From Neobacillus bataviensis (GTDB lineage: Bacteria > Bacillota > Bacilli > Bacillales_B > DSM-18226): DNA of 64,000 nt. Below are positions 17,595 to 26,583 of the stretch, piece by piece. Position numbers and translations under genes: made by a program. How positions within the stretch are numbered: the stretch's first letter is position 1; each line of letters begins with the position of its first letter. The notes beneath the pieces were generated by a model, which had not been told where the DNA came from, did no database searches, and saw nothing but the letters and a program-made list of their open reading frames with translations. The stretch covers positions 62,001-126,000 of the forward strand of contig NZ_JAHXYW010000002.1 in NCBI RefSeq assembly GCF_019969725.1. Direction: 5' to 3'.

Positions 17595-18836
17595 ATGAAT
17601 AAAAGAGTAGTGATTACAGGTGTTGGAGCAGTCACTCCTTTGGGGAATGATGCTCATTCAACATGGGAAAAGATTAAAAGTGGTGTGTCAGGTATTGGTC
17701 CTGCCACTATATTTGATGTGGAAAAAGTAGATATCAAAATTGCGGCGGAAGTAAAAGACTTTGCACCAGAAGAGTTTATGGATAAAAAGGAAGCAAGAAG
17801 AATGGGCAGATATAGCCAATTCGCTGTTGCCGCAAGTAAAATGGCTGTAAAGGATGCAGGCATTCAAATCGGTGTCGATGTTCAACCTGAACGGGTCGGA
17901 GTTTGGATTGGATCAGGAATCGGCGGTTTAGGTGAGTTCGAGGAACAGCATCAAAAATTTATTGAAAAAGGTCAAAGAAGGGTCAACCCGTTTACGATCC
18001 CGATGTTTATCCCGGACATGGCAGCAGGACAAGTATCTATTGAACTTGGAGCAAAAGGAATCAACAATTGTTCCGTTACGGCCTGTGCGTCCGGAGCGAA
18101 TTCCATCGGGGATGCATTCCGCGTTATTCAAAAAGGGGATCTGGACATGATGATTGCCGGCGGTACAGAAGCAACGATTACAGCAATGACCGTCGCAGGA
18201 TTTTCGAACATGACGGCTCTTTCAAAAAATCCAGACCCGAAAACTGCCAGCCGGCCATTTGATAAGAATCGTGATGGATTTGTCATTGGAGAAGGTGCTG
18301 GTATTGTCATTCTGGAAGAATTAGAACATGCTCTAGCCCGTGGAGCGACCATCTATGGTGAATTAATAGGCTATGGGGCTACAGGTGATGCCCATCATAT
18401 TACAACACCCGCACCAGACGGAGCAGGTGCCCAGCGAGCAATGCAATTAGCATTAGATGATGCGGACATTTCCCCTGAACAAGTTGACTACATCAATGCA
18501 CATGGGACGTCCACTTATTATAATGATTTGTATGAAACAGTAGCGATAAAAGAAGTTTTTAAAGAACATGCTTATACGCTATCTGTAAGCTCCACGAAGT
18601 CGATGACAGGCCATTTATTGGGCGCAACAGGTGCTCTTGAGGCTATTTTTTCACTTTTAGCTATCAAGGAAGGGATTATTCCCCCTACCATCAACTATGA
18701 AACACCTGATGAAGAGCTGGATTTAGATTATGTTCCCAACATGGCAAAGAAGAAGGATGTTCAAGTGGTTCTATCAAACTCATTAGGTTTTGGCGGTCAT
18801 AATGCCACATTGATTTTTAGAAAGTTTACCGAATAA
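17595..18836 (+). CDS. fabF: 3-oxoacyl-ACP synthase II
   Basis: A 413-residue KASII, the usual length, that elongates acyl-ACP with malonyl-ACP in type II fatty acid synthesis. The catalytic triad is visible: Cys164 in [10 protein letters not shown], His303 in [12 protein letters not shown] and His340 in [13 protein letters not shown]. It stands alone, without an adjacent fabH as in Bacillus subtilis fabHA-fabF, so it may be a second KASII copy. The ribosome site is GGGAGAG. Confidence 0.95.
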   Translation: MNKRVVITGVGAVTPLGNDAHSTWEKIKSGVSGIGPATIFDVEKVDIKIAAEVKDFAPEEFMDKKEARRMGRYSQFAVAASKMAVKDAGIQIGVDVQPERVGVWIGSGIGGLGEFEEQHQKFIEKGQRRVNPFTIPMFIPDMAAGQVSIELGAKGINNCSVTACASGANSIGDAFRVIQKGDLDMMIAGGTEATITAMTVAGFSNMTALSKNPDPKTASRPFDKNRDGFVIGEGAGIVILEELEHALARGATIYGELIGYGATGDAHHITTPAPDGAGAQRAMQLALDDADISPEQVDYINAHGTSTYYNDLYETVAIKEVFKEHAYTLSVSSTKSMTGHLLGATGALEAIFSLLAIKEGIIPPTINYETPDEELDLDYVPNMAKKKDVQVVLSNSLGFGGHNATLIFRKFTE

Positions 18837-18968
18837 CATTTGCCAGCACATAAGATATGAGGAAAGTATAAAAGAGGGTTCTTTTTATAACAGGTTCCGT
18901 TTCCTATCGCAAAAACCCGAAAATGTAACCAAATTTGCACATTTGTATCTGATTTTGTAATTGAAAAT

Positions 18969-19000
18969 AAAATGGCTCAGTTCACTACTGAGCTATTTTT
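18969..19000 (+). terminator. Terminator after fabF
   Basis: The 13-bp stem AAAATGGCTCAGT/ACTGAGCTATTTT contains one G-U pair, has a 5-base loop and ends in a T run. It lies 130 bases after the fabF stop and between convergent genes, so it may serve both. Confidence 0.8.
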
Positions 19001-19067
19001 AATATCCATTTTTGATAGCTTGTAGAACTAACAAAGCCTTTAGTTTAAGTGCATTTCTTCACAAGTT

Positions 19068-19667
19068 TTACTGTTTCATACTTTGTTTTGTCTTGAAGAA
19101 ATCCCCACCCTTTTGTTTTTCATCATCAGTTCCCCAATTTATTTTTTTGTTCATTTGTTGTAGTCTTGGGATATGTTTTGAACAGTGAATATACGCTTCA
19201 TCAACTTTTACCATAACCCAACGTTCAGGTTTGTTTCCTTCTTTTTCTTCAATATCATTTATTATCTCTTCAGGAATATTAAATGAGCTTAATTGGTTAT
19301 TTTCTATAATCCCTACCTTACCATTAACATGTAACCCTATGTTATTCTCAAAAAAATCAATAAACATTAGTCCTATATGGGGATTTTCTATGATGTTACC
19401 TAAACTTGCCATAACACCATTCCCTTTATATTCGGGATATATTATTGTTTTATCATCAATAACACGTACAAAACCTGGTGAGCCAGCCCTAAAAGAGGAG
19501 TCACAGTTTCCATTAGAATCAGCCGTTGCTATGAACATCATACCTTGTTTCGATATAAACTTTGTCATCTTAATGTTTAGGTAGTTAAGCATTTGATTTT
19601 CATAAAAAGAGGATGCTCTCTTGGTTGTTCCATATTGTTCTTGAAGTAAATGTTCTCCTCTTGACAT
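19068..19667 (-). CDS. Pyridoxamine 5'-phosphate oxidase family (PPOX-type) flavoprotein
   Basis: A 199-residue split-barrel FMN-binding protein. The core GMMFIATADSNGNCDSSFRAGSPGFVRVIDD and the segment YKGNGVMASLGNIIENPHIGLMFIDF match the PNPOx-like family. The function may be an FMN- or F420-type reductase; no substrate can be read. The paralogue at 63225-63866 has the same layout. The start follows AAAGGATG. Confidence 0.85.
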   Translation of the reverse strand: MSRGEHLLQEQYGTTKRASSFYENQMLNYLNIKMTKFISKQGMMFIATADSNGNCDSSFRAGSPGFVRVIDDKTIIYPEYKGNGVMASLGNIIENPHIGLMFIDFFENNIGLHVNGKVGIIENNQLSSFNIPEEIINDIEEKEGNKPERWVMVKVDEAYIHCSKHIPRLQQMNKKINWGTDDEKQKGGDFFKTKQSMKQ

Positions 19668-19995
19668 CGTCCAACATCCTTTTTAATAATTTGTCTATTA
19701 TTTTAACACATAGTTTAACGAAATTTAGATATTGTTAAATTTCAAAGTATTGTGCTTATTGAAGTAATCTGCTTGGTTAGCGTAAGTACAATTTTTTACA
19801 AACTTTATTCCATCTTAAGATAAAAATCCAATTAGTTTAGACTTAATATCAAACATCTCTTTTTAAGACGATTTGTATATCAAAGTGCGGGTAAAATTGT
19901 AAGGGTACAATAGCTGTTGACCCTTACAAAATGGGGGGGCATTTTTCCATACGAATTTTAGCGTAATTTTAGTACAAATCGCTTTACGCCAATAA

Positions 19996-20036
19996 AAAAT
20001 GAGTGCCAAATTCATATACAATTTGGCACTCATTTT
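19996..20036. terminator. Perfect 16-bp hairpin, terminator-like
   Basis: AAAATGAGTGCCAAAT pairs fully with ATTTGGCACTCATTTT around a 9-base loop. The flanking A and T tracts allow terminator activity on either strand, although no gene ends close by. Confidence 0.55.
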
Positions 20037-20161
20037 AAGTTGCATTTTCAATGTTTGGGATAGGTATCGGAACCCGTTAGTCTTTTTAGATACCTTTTTT
20101 TTTTGTGATTTTTAAGTGTTTAATTTTTACATGCATCGACTTTTTCCACCTATAAAAAAAC

Positions 20162-20179
20162 TAATTAAACGTTTGATTA
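20162..20179. promoter_or_regulatory. TetR-operator-like palindrome, copy 1
   Basis: TAATTAAACGTTTGATTA is a near-perfect palindrome centred on AAACGTTT. It resembles operators of TetR-family repressors. Its inverted near-copy is at 20344-20361. No TetR gene is present in the window. Confidence 0.4.
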
Positions 20180-20343
20180 AATAGCCATGGCAACCTATAA
20201 ATAAAGGTTTTCAACATTATAATGAAACAAAACTTTGTCGACATAGTAATGTTTCTCTTCTATTAAATTAAAAAAATAAGTCGATAAAAGGATTTTCTTC
20301 GGTAATTATTCGCCATTCGACAAGTACCGCCAGCATTCCTTAC

Positions 20344-20361
20344 TAATCAAATGTTTAATTA
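20344..20361. promoter_or_regulatory. TetR-operator-like palindrome, copy 2
   Basis: TAATCAAATGTTTAATTA is the reverse complement of the copy at 20162-20179 with one mismatch. The two copies frame 164 bases without coding potential. Confidence 0.4.
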
Positions 20362-20369
20362 GAAACTGA

Positions 20370-20397
20370 AAAAATCCTTTTATCAAAAGGATTTTTC
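20370..20397 (-). terminator. Terminator of the TRM11-like methyltransferase gene
   Basis: AAAAATCCTTTT pairs with AAAAGGATTTTT (12 bp, 3-base loop). On the minus strand it runs into a T tract 67 bases after the stop codon at 20464. Confidence 0.75.
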
Positions 20398-20463
20398 CCG
20401 GGAAATGGAGAAAAGAATGTCGAAATCCGTATCGACAAAATTATTAGTTTTCTTTTGTCCTAA

Positions 20464-21420
20464 TCAGTTACATACAATTACTTCTCGAATAAATGATTGT
20501 TTTTTAACAAAAGCTCGATCCTTTATCGTAAAACCTGCTGTTAAAAGAATTTCATCGATCGGTTCGACAGTAACCACTACTACTTTGTTTGAAAACCTCC
20601 GGGCACTTTGGAGCATTTCCAGCTGTTCTTCTGGGTTTATCACGGAACACAAATTATATGGCAGATCAATAATCGCTACATCGTAATGATCATTGATGTC
20701 ACGAATATCGGCTCGATTGATTTCTGCACTAAGTCCAAAGTGTGCCAAGTTTTCTCGTGCTCCAGGGAGAATCAGTGGATTTCGGTCGCTTCCGACAATA
20801 TCAATTCCCATTGAGCGTGCTTCCACAAGGACGGTCCCAATTCCGCAGCAAGGATCGATGGCCGTAACTCCGATTGGATTGGGGATGGCGATATTTACGA
20901 CCGCTCTGGCAACACGTGTACTTAGAGCAGTAGAGTAATCATTTGGTTTCTGTTGATGTCGAAACCATACGGACTCACTTTTCACATACTCTCCGAATAT
21001 CCATCTACCGTTAATATTCATGATGCCAAGCAATTGATCGGGATTACGAAGGTCTGCTGTCCCATTTATGTGTAATCCAATCTCTCTCTCAATGGCCCGT
21101 CGTTTCTCGAAGCTTTCTTGTTCACTTTTTACTTGACCATTGTTTTTCACATATGTAACTTTAAACGTTGCTCCTCTTAGTTGAAAAGATCCAACCTGCT
21201 TCAATAGGTCCTCAAGGTTTTCTGCTTCATACATCGCCGTAATTCTTTCCTTAATAAAAGGGCTGCGACTTGGATCTATTTTTACGGAGCTTTCTAAGAC
21301 GTTAGAGTCTGAATCCTGACTGAATAATGAGCGCATTTCTAACGCACATAGAGATCGTTCATCCTCATAGTGCGCGTATGTATAAATATAGGTCGTGCCT
21401 TTTTGTGGAGTGATATCCAA
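20464..21420 (-). CDS. TRM11 family SAM-dependent RNA/DNA methyltransferase
   Basis: A 318-residue protein with a C-terminal Rossmann methyltransferase. Motif I is DPCCGIGTVLVEARSMG, followed by GSDRNPL, and the catalytic motif is DLPY in AIIDLPYNLCSV, comparable to (D/N)PPY of N2-guanine and N6-adenine enzymes. The N-terminal half resembles the TRM11-like family where a THUMP domain may be reduced. It may modify tRNA or rRNA; the target is unknown. Confidence 0.8.
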   Translation of the reverse strand: MDITPQKGTTYIYTYAHYEDERSLCALEMRSLFSQDSDSNVLESSVKIDPSRSPFIKERITAMYEAENLEDLLKQVGSFQLRGATFKVTYVKNNGQVKSEQESFEKRRAIEREIGLHINGTADLRNPDQLLGIMNINGRWIFGEYVKSESVWFRHQQKPNDYSTALSTRVARAVVNIAIPNPIGVTAIDPCCGIGTVLVEARSMGIDIVGSDRNPLILPGARENLAHFGLSAEINRADIRDINDHYDVAIIDLPYNLCSVINPEEQLEMLQSARRFSNKVVVVTVEPIDEILLTAGFTIKDRAFVKKQSFIREVIVCN

Positions 21421-21567
21421 TACGTTATCATCCTTTAATCTTTTTATTTTATCTTCGACTCAAATGTTAACTGAAAAACACTATTTCATTATATCAAGAA
21501 AATAAGTTGTTACGTAAATGGTGTTTCCGGTGATTTCTGATCATCTTAATGCATGTCCGGTTGTAAA

Positions 21568-21990
21568 TTAAGAGAGGTTTCTAATGCCCATCCGGCAATA
21601 AAAAGGGAGAAGAAGGGAATTAAGAGAGGTTTCTAATGCCCGTCCGGTTGTAAAAGTGGAGTAGAGGGGAATTAGGATAGGTTTCTAATGCCCATCCTGT
21701 CTCAAAAGTGGAGGAGAGGGGAATTAGGATAGGTTTCTAATGCCCGTCCGGCAATAAAAAGGGAGAAGAAGGGAATTAAGAGAGGTTTCTAATGCCCGTC
21801 CGGTTGTAAAAGTGAAGGAGAGGGGAATAGGAGAGGTTTCTAATGCCCGTCCCTCCTCAAAAGTGGAGGAGAGGGGAATTAGGAGAGGTTTCTAATGCCC
21901 GTCCCGTCTCAAAAGTGGAGGAGAAGGGCGTTAGGAGAGTGTTCAAATGCCCGCCCTACCGAAAAAACGATAGTGACGGGCATTTAAAAA
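21568..21990. repeat. Tandem repeat array 3 (eight units, about 52 bp)
   Basis: The core TTTCTAATGCCC recurs at 21578, 21630, 21682, 21734, 21786, 21837 and 21889, and a degenerate GTTCAAATGCCC at about 21941; periods are 52, 52, 52, 52, 51, 52 and 52. Each unit continues with GTCCGGTTGTAAAAGTGGAG or variants and GAGGGGAATTAG. CTAAT-CCC can pair with GGG-ATTAG in the unit, giving a weaker hairpin. The last unit ends in a hairpin AAATGCCCG/CGGGCATTT at 21946-21987. No credible gene lies in this gap of about 607 bases. Confidence 0.9.
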
Positions 21991-22027
21991 AAATTTTCTT
22001 GGTCTTAACCATCTTATTCAGAAGCAC

Positions 22028-22351
22028 TCATGACTCTATTAATCCATAATCCTTTAAGGTCTCAACAAGCGTATCTTTAGGTCGAAAACCCGTTATTCTC
22101 CCCACAAGCTCGCCATCTTGAAAAAGCAATAAGGTTGGTAATCCCAATACCTGAAACTCGCTGATAAACTCGGGATTTTCATCCGCATTCACTTTGACAA
22201 TTTTCAAATCAAAATCTAGATCGATTTCCTCCAAAACGGCTCCGATCAATCTGCATGGCGGACACCACGGGGCCCAGCAATCAACTAGCACAGACTTGCT
22301 TGTTTGAATTTCCTTCAGAATGTCCTGTCCCTCAGCCTGTAAAATACTCAT
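22028..22351 (-). CDS. Thioredoxin family protein
   Basis: A 107-residue thioredoxin-fold protein with active site WAPWCPPC (Cys30, Cys33). The cis-Pro loop is GLPTLLLFQDGE. The CPPC dipeptide differs from the CGPC of housekeeping TrxA, which usually shifts the redox potential. The frame is open 25 codons further up, but AAAGGTG nine bases before the ATG at 22351 decides the start. It is divergent from the LysR gene at 22471. Confidence 0.88.
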   Translation of the reverse strand: MSILQAEGQDILKEIQTSKSVLVDCWAPWCPPCRLIGAVLEEIDLDFDLKIVKVNADENPEFISEFQVLGLPTLLLFQDGELVGRITGFRPKDTLVETLKDYGLIES

Positions 22352-22401
22352 GAACTTCATCACCTTTCTTATCGTTTGATTGTAGTATATGACGGGTTGT
22401 G

Positions 22402-22438
22402 GTATAAGTAAAATTAATACTTTCAATATTAAGTATTA
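22402..22438. promoter_or_regulatory. LysR-type binding region in the trx-lysR divergent gap
   Basis: TAATACTT-8 bases-AAGTATTA is a perfect 8-bp dyad at 22415-22438, of LysR-box size. It is preceded by GTATAAGTAAAATTAATA (22402-22419), which is 17/18 identical to 38181-38198 upstream of the paralogous LysR gene. Confidence 0.6.
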
Positions 22439-22470
22439 GTAAAAACTAATACATCTTAAAGAGGTGCCAC

Positions 22471-23388
22471 ATGACCTTATTTCAATTAGAGGTTTTCTTA
22501 AAGGTAGTCGAAACGAAAAGTTTTACAAAAGCTGGCGAGCAAATCGGTCTGTCGCAATCGGCTGTCAGTCAAGCCGTAGCAGCGTTGGAATCAGAGCTGA
22601 ACATCAAATTATTGAACCGGCACAGGAACGGAGTCAGCTTAACAAAAGTAGGCGAACGTATCACGAGCCTGATCAGGGATTTAATTACGATTAAAACAAA
22701 AATTATCAATGAAGCAACCGGAATCACAGAACTTGAAACAGGGACGATTAGAATCGGGAGTATTTCAGGCATGTCCGCTAAACTATTGCCAGGGATGATT
22801 AGCTCTTTTAAAAAACGGTTTCCCGGTGTAGAAGTTGTTTTATATGAAGGGAGTTATGAAGAAGTAAAAAATTGGCTTAAATTATCAGCCGTAGATGTTG
22901 GCGTGGTCACAGAAGAGAAGAGTGAATTCGAATTTATTCCTTTGCTGCAGGATAAGATGGTGGTTTTTGTACCGGAAAACCACCCGTTGAGTCACCAATC
23001 CTATATTGAGGTAAAGGCTATCGCTGGTGAACCCTTCATCATGCCAAAAGAATGCAGTCATATCATTCGAGACATTTTTAAAGAACAAGGGTTATCTCCT
23101 AATACTCATTTCGAAGTAAGTGACATCGCCACAATCATGGCTATGGTTCAAGTAGGGGTTGGAAATACAATTCTTCCGGAGTTGGCCATTCCTTCAACCC
23201 TATCCAAAGTCACTGCTTCCTATTTAAATCCGCAAGTGTATCAAAACTTAGGGCTTGAGGTGCGTTCAACAGAATATACGAACCCAGCCATAACTGCGTT
23301 TATTCATGAAGCACAAGAATTCACCAAGAATTTGTCATTAAAATTGTTTAATAGCTATCATTCTGTGATTTTAAAAAAAGGAAAATAA
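22471..23388 (+). CDS. LysR family transcriptional regulator
   Basis: A 305-residue LTTR. The N-terminal HTH (LFQLEVFLKVVETKSFTKAG, SQSAVSQAVAALESEL) covers residues 2-60 and the substrate-binding domain about 88-290. The protein is strongly similar to the LysR at 38303-39166. It is divergently transcribed from the thioredoxin gene, the usual arrangement for the target of an LTTR. The ligand is unknown. Confidence 0.92.
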   Translation: MTLFQLEVFLKVVETKSFTKAGEQIGLSQSAVSQAVAALESELNIKLLNRHRNGVSLTKVGERITSLIRDLITIKTKIINEATGITELETGTIRIGSISGMSAKLLPGMISSFKKRFPGVEVVLYEGSYEEVKNWLKLSAVDVGVVTEEKSEFEFIPLLQDKMVVFVPENHPLSHQSYIEVKAIAGEPFIMPKECSHIIRDIFKEQGLSPNTHFEVSDIATIMAMVQVGVGNTILPELAIPSTLSKVTASYLNPQVYQNLGLEVRSTEYTNPAITAFIHEAQEFTKNLSLKLFNSYHSVILKKGK

Positions 23389-23409
23389 TGGTTAGGAATT
23401 GCGAATATA

Positions 23410-23444
23410 AAATGCCCCAAAATTAACTTTTTGGGGCATTTTTG
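23410..23444 (+). terminator. Terminator of the lysR gene
   Basis: AAATGCCCCAAAA pairs with TTTTGGGGCATTT around a short loop and is followed by a T tract, 22 bases after the stop. Confidence 0.85.
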
Positions 23445-23519
23445 TGCTTGCATTGTTTTTTTCGAGAAGTAATAAATTAGAAAAGATCCTTAAAGAGTTA
23501 CAATATAATCTACAAACAT

Positions 23520-23558
23520 TATAACGTTATATTGACCAAAGTAAAAATACGTGGTAAC
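23520..23558 (+). promoter_or_regulatory. Putative promoter and operator of the dga-like operon
   Basis: A perfect 12-bp palindrome TATAACGTTATA lies at 23520-23531. A -35-like TTGACC follows at 23533-23538, with only a weak -10 match about 17 bases on. The GntR-family regulator at 27606 is a candidate binder; this is inference. Confidence 0.35.
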
Positions 23559-23640
23559 CTAATCGTGTAAGAAAAAAAGAGGTAGATGAAACCGAATACA
23601 AGTACCCATTTTATTAGGTTTACCGAAAAGGATGAGGGAA

Positions 23641-24744
23641 ATGCAAGAATGTTACGTATTACAAAATGTAAAACTAGTTGATGGCAATTCTGTTGACATC
23701 ATCGTAGAAAATAAAAAAATCCAAAATATTGTTCCAGCGGGAACTGGAAGCAGCGGGAATGTTATTGACTTTAAGCATAAAGTAATAGTTTCCAGCGGCT
23801 GGATTGATATGCATGTCCATGCCTTTCCAGAGTTTGATCCGTATGGTGATGATGTTGATGAGATTGGCTATAAAACAGGAGTAACAACAATTGTGGATGC
23901 TGGAAGCACCGGCGCTGATCAGTTGCCTGAACTAATTAACAGCTGTAAAAAGTCGAAGACGAATGTTTTTGCCTTTTTAAATATTTCACGAATTGGCCTA
24001 AAGCGAATCGATGAACTATCCAACCTTACTTGGCTGGATGAAGAGGCGCTAAAAAAGGCGATAGCAGAACACAAAGAATTTATTGTTGGACTAAAAGCGA
24101 GGATTAGTAAAAGTGTCGTCGGTCCAAATGGAGTGGAACCATTAAAAGTGGCCAGGAAGTTTTCAAAGGACACTGGGCTGCCGCTGATGGTTCATATTGG
24201 TTCCGGACCACCGGATATTAATGAAGTCCTCGATTTGCTTGAAAAAAAGGACATTATCACCCATTTCTTAAATGGGAAGGCTAACAATTTATTCGATAAA
24301 GCGGGAAAACCTCTTCCGAAATTGCTGGATGCAATTAAACGAGGAGTACATTTAGATGTTGGCCATGGGAATGCCAGCTTCTCTTTCAAAACGGCAGAGC
24401 AGGCGAAAGCGCATGATATTCACTTCGATACCATCAGCACGGATATCTATCGCAAAAATCGCTTGCACGGTCCTGTGTATAATATGGCCAGTGTACTTAC
24501 TAAATTTTTGTATCTCGGCTATCCCTTAAAAGAGGTCATTGATGCCGTTACGGTTAAGGCAGCAGAGTGGTTAAACAAGCCTGAACTTGGAAGAATTTCT
24601 CCGGGAGGTCTAGCAAACCTCACACTGTTTTCAATAGAGGATTCCGAAACAAAGCTAATGGATTCTGAAGGAGAAGAACGTACGGCGGAACAGAAAATTG
24701 TCGTAAAAGGAGTGGTCATCAATGGAGAATACATTGAATGCTAA
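23641..24744 (+). CDS. Amidohydrolase/deacetylase family metallohydrolase
   Basis: A 367-residue amidohydrolase-superfamily enzyme of the dihydroorotase/deacetylase-like group. HMD-type metal site: IDMHVHAFPEFD near residue 56, a metal-bridging Lys region GLKARISKS, HIGSGPP near 183, and DVGHGNASFS further on. In bacterial operons with DgaE/DgaF-like genes this family probably removes an N-acyl group from the amino-sugar acid. An ATG nine bases upstream is also possible, but AAGGATGAGGG favours 23641. It overlaps the next gene by 23 bases. Confidence 0.85.
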   Translation: MQECYVLQNVKLVDGNSVDIIVENKKIQNIVPAGTGSSGNVIDFKHKVIVSSGWIDMHVHAFPEFDPYGDDVDEIGYKTGVTTIVDAGSTGADQLPELINSCKKSKTNVFAFLNISRIGLKRIDELSNLTWLDEEALKKAIAEHKEFIVGLKARISKSVVGPNGVEPLKVARKFSKDTGLPLMVHIGSGPPDINEVLDLLEKKDIITHFLNGKANNLFDKAGKPLPKLLDAIKRGVHLDVGHGNASFSFKTAEQAKAHDIHFDTISTDIYRKNRLHGPVYNMASVLTKFLYLGYPLKEVIDAVTVKAAEWLNKPELGRISPGGLANLTLFSIEDSETKLMDSEGEERTAEQKIVVKGVVINGEYIEC

Positions 24745-25831
24745 ATATGGCTTAAAGAGGGTTATCAATGCAAGCGGCCGGATGAGTATTTTAGGTGTTT
24801 CAGCTCCAACAGATACCGTAATGGAAGCCATGAAAATAGGCGGGCAGAATTATGTTGAAATCGCTGATTTAGTCGATAAAGCAGGACAGCATATCGCTGG
24901 GCTCCTTCATTCGGAGGCAGCCGTTGTCGTGAACTCGGCATCGAGTGGAATCGCTCTTTCGGTTGCGGCAATCGTGACAGAAGGAAATCGAAGAAGAAGT
25001 GAAAGGCTTCACCAAGAAACAATTCAAAAAAATGAGATCATCATGCTGAAGGGCCATAACGTTCAATACGGTGCTCCAGTGGAAACGATGGTTTTCCTCG
25101 GCAGCGGAAAATTAGTGGAAGTCGGTTATGCCAATGAGGGCAAAGCGGAGCACATTGCGGATGCCATTACGGAAAATACGGCAGCAATTCTTTACGTCAA
25201 ATCCCACCACACTGTTCAAAAAAATATGATTTCGGTGGAAGAAGCATGGGAAGTGGCGCAAGCGAACAATGTCCCATTGATTGTCGATGCAGCTGCAGAG
25301 GAAGATGTAAAGAAATATGTTCAAGTTTCTGATTTAGCGATTTACAGCGGCTCGAAAGCCATTGAAGGTCCGACGTCTGGAATCGTGGCCGGAAAACAAA
25401 AATATATCGATTGGGTAAAGGTCCAACTGCACTGCATCGGACGAAGCATGAAGGTCGGCAAAGAAACAACCTTTGGTTTATTGCAGGCATTGGATGAGTA
25501 TTTTGTTAAAACCGACAATAGCGAAAAGGAAAAAGCCAGCCTGGAAGTTCTTAAATCACTTGAATCCATTGACGGTGTAAGAGTAACAATTGTACAGGAC
25601 GAAGCCGGCCGTGCCATTTTCAGAGCTCGCATTCAAATCGATCCGGCTGTGACGAAAACTACGGCGAAGGAAGTAAATGACAAACTAAGAAATGGTGAAA
25701 TTGCAATTTATACCCGTGATTACGGAATTCGCCAAGGCTTTTTCGATCTTGATCCACGACCATTACAGGGTGACGACATTTACGTAATTGAAGCGCAATT
25801 AAGAGCGATTTTAGGAGGAAGCAAACAATGA
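24722..25831 (+). CDS. dgaE: DgaE family pyridoxal phosphate-dependent ammonia-lyase
   Basis: A 369-residue PLP enzyme of the SelA-like fold I group. INASGRMSILGVS at the N-terminus, the aromatic/His segment near HNVQYGAP, the Asp of IVDAAAEED and the PLP lysine in AIYSGSKAIEGPTSG are visible. Salmonella DgaE deaminates D-glucosaminate-6-phosphate to KDPG. Here the accompanying KdgK suggests that the substrate is the unphosphorylated acid, giving KDG. It overlaps the gene before by 23 bases and the gene after by 4. Confidence 0.88.
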   Translation: MENTLNAKYGLKRVINASGRMSILGVSAPTDTVMEAMKIGGQNYVEIADLVDKAGQHIAGLLHSEAAVVVNSASSGIALSVAAIVTEGNRRRSERLHQETIQKNEIIMLKGHNVQYGAPVETMVFLGSGKLVEVGYANEGKAEHIADAITENTAAILYVKSHHTVQKNMISVEEAWEVAQANNVPLIVDAAAEEDVKKYVQVSDLAIYSGSKAIEGPTSGIVAGKQKYIDWVKVQLHCIGRSMKVGKETTFGLLQALDEYFVKTDNSEKEKASLEVLKSLESIDGVRVTIVQDEAGRAIFRARIQIDPAVTKTTAKEVNDKLRNGEIAIYTRDYGIRQGFFDLDPRPLQGDDIYVIEAQLRAILGGSKQ

Positions 25832-26583
25832 CAAACATTGAAAAACGTTTTTATCAGAACCGTGTCGCCTTAAATGTTCTAGCGAATAGCATTGAAAATG
25901 CTGTTGAAGTTTTTGAAGCGGCGGAAGGGCATGTACTAGTTGGGGTGCTTTCCAAGGATTACCCTACTGTAGAGGCTGCCGTTACAGCAATGAAGGAATA
26001 CGGTTTAGTGATTGATGAAGCCGTATCAATTGGCCTTGGCGCTGGGGATAATAAACAAGCGGCAGTCGTAGCGGAAATCGCCAAATACTATCCGGGAAGC
26101 CATATCAATCAGGTGTTTCCTGCGGTTGGTGCAACTCGTGCCAATTTAGGAGAGAAAGATAGCTGGATTAACTCTTTAGTATCTCCAACAGGAAAAGTAG
26201 GGTATGTAAATATTTCTACCGGTCCTGTAAGTGCGGCAGCAGATGAAACGGCGATTGTTCCCATCAAAGCGGCAATTGCGTTAGTCCGGGATATGGGTGG
26301 ACAAGCCTTGAAATACTTCCCAATGAAAGGCTTAAAGCATGAGGAAGAGTTCCGTGCCGTTGCGAAGGCCTGTGGTGAAGAAGGGTTTGCGTTAGAGCCG
26401 ACTGGCGGAATTGATTTAGATAATTTTGAGACCATTTTAGATATTGCCTTGGAAGCAAAAGTGCCTAAAATTATCCCTCACGTTTATTCTTCTATTATCA
26501 ATAAAGAAACTGGAAAAACAAATCCGGAAGATGTGAGGACCTTATTAGCGATTACCAAAAAATTGGTTGAAAAGCATGCCTAA
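25828..26583 (+). CDS. dgaF: DgaF family 2-dehydro-3-deoxy-phosphogluconate aldolase
   Basis: A 251-residue KDPG aldolase of the DgaF type, unrelated in length to the 210-residue Eda. Lys in ALKYFPMKGLKHEEE and the phosphate-binding EPTGGIDLDNF are typical. It cleaves KDPG to pyruvate and glyceraldehyde-3-phosphate. The ATGA overlap with dgaE and the TAGGAGGA ribosome site show tight co-expression. The kinase gene overlaps its end by 8 bases. Confidence 0.9.
   Translation: MTNIEKRFYQNRVALNVLANSIENAVEVFEAAEGHVLVGVLSKDYPTVEAAVTAMKEYGLVIDEAVSIGLGAGDNKQAAVVAEIAKYYPGSHINQVFPAVGATRANLGEKDSWINSLVSPTGKVGYVNISTGPVSAAADETAIVPIKAAIALVRDMGGQALKYFPMKGLKHEEEFRAVAKACGEEGFALEPTGGIDLDNFETILDIALEAKVPKIIPHVYSSIINKETGKTNPEDVRTLLAITKKLVEKHA

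Larger units (their letters stand above)
19668..20369. other. Long AT-rich intergenic region with nested inverted repeats
   Basis: About 800 bases to the next coding sequence with no credible gene. Contents seen: an inverted repeat CGATTTGTA (19869-19877) with TACAAATCG (19973-19981) enclosing the hairpin TTGTAAGGGT/ACCCTTACAA (19897-19929); a perfect 16-bp hairpin at 19996-20036; and two TetR-operator-like palindromes at 20162 and 20344. Confidence 0.6.

Noticed and set aside
21843..22049. 68-residue frame with RPVSKVEEKG-type repeats
   Set aside because: It is a product of tandem array 3 and has no independent start signal.
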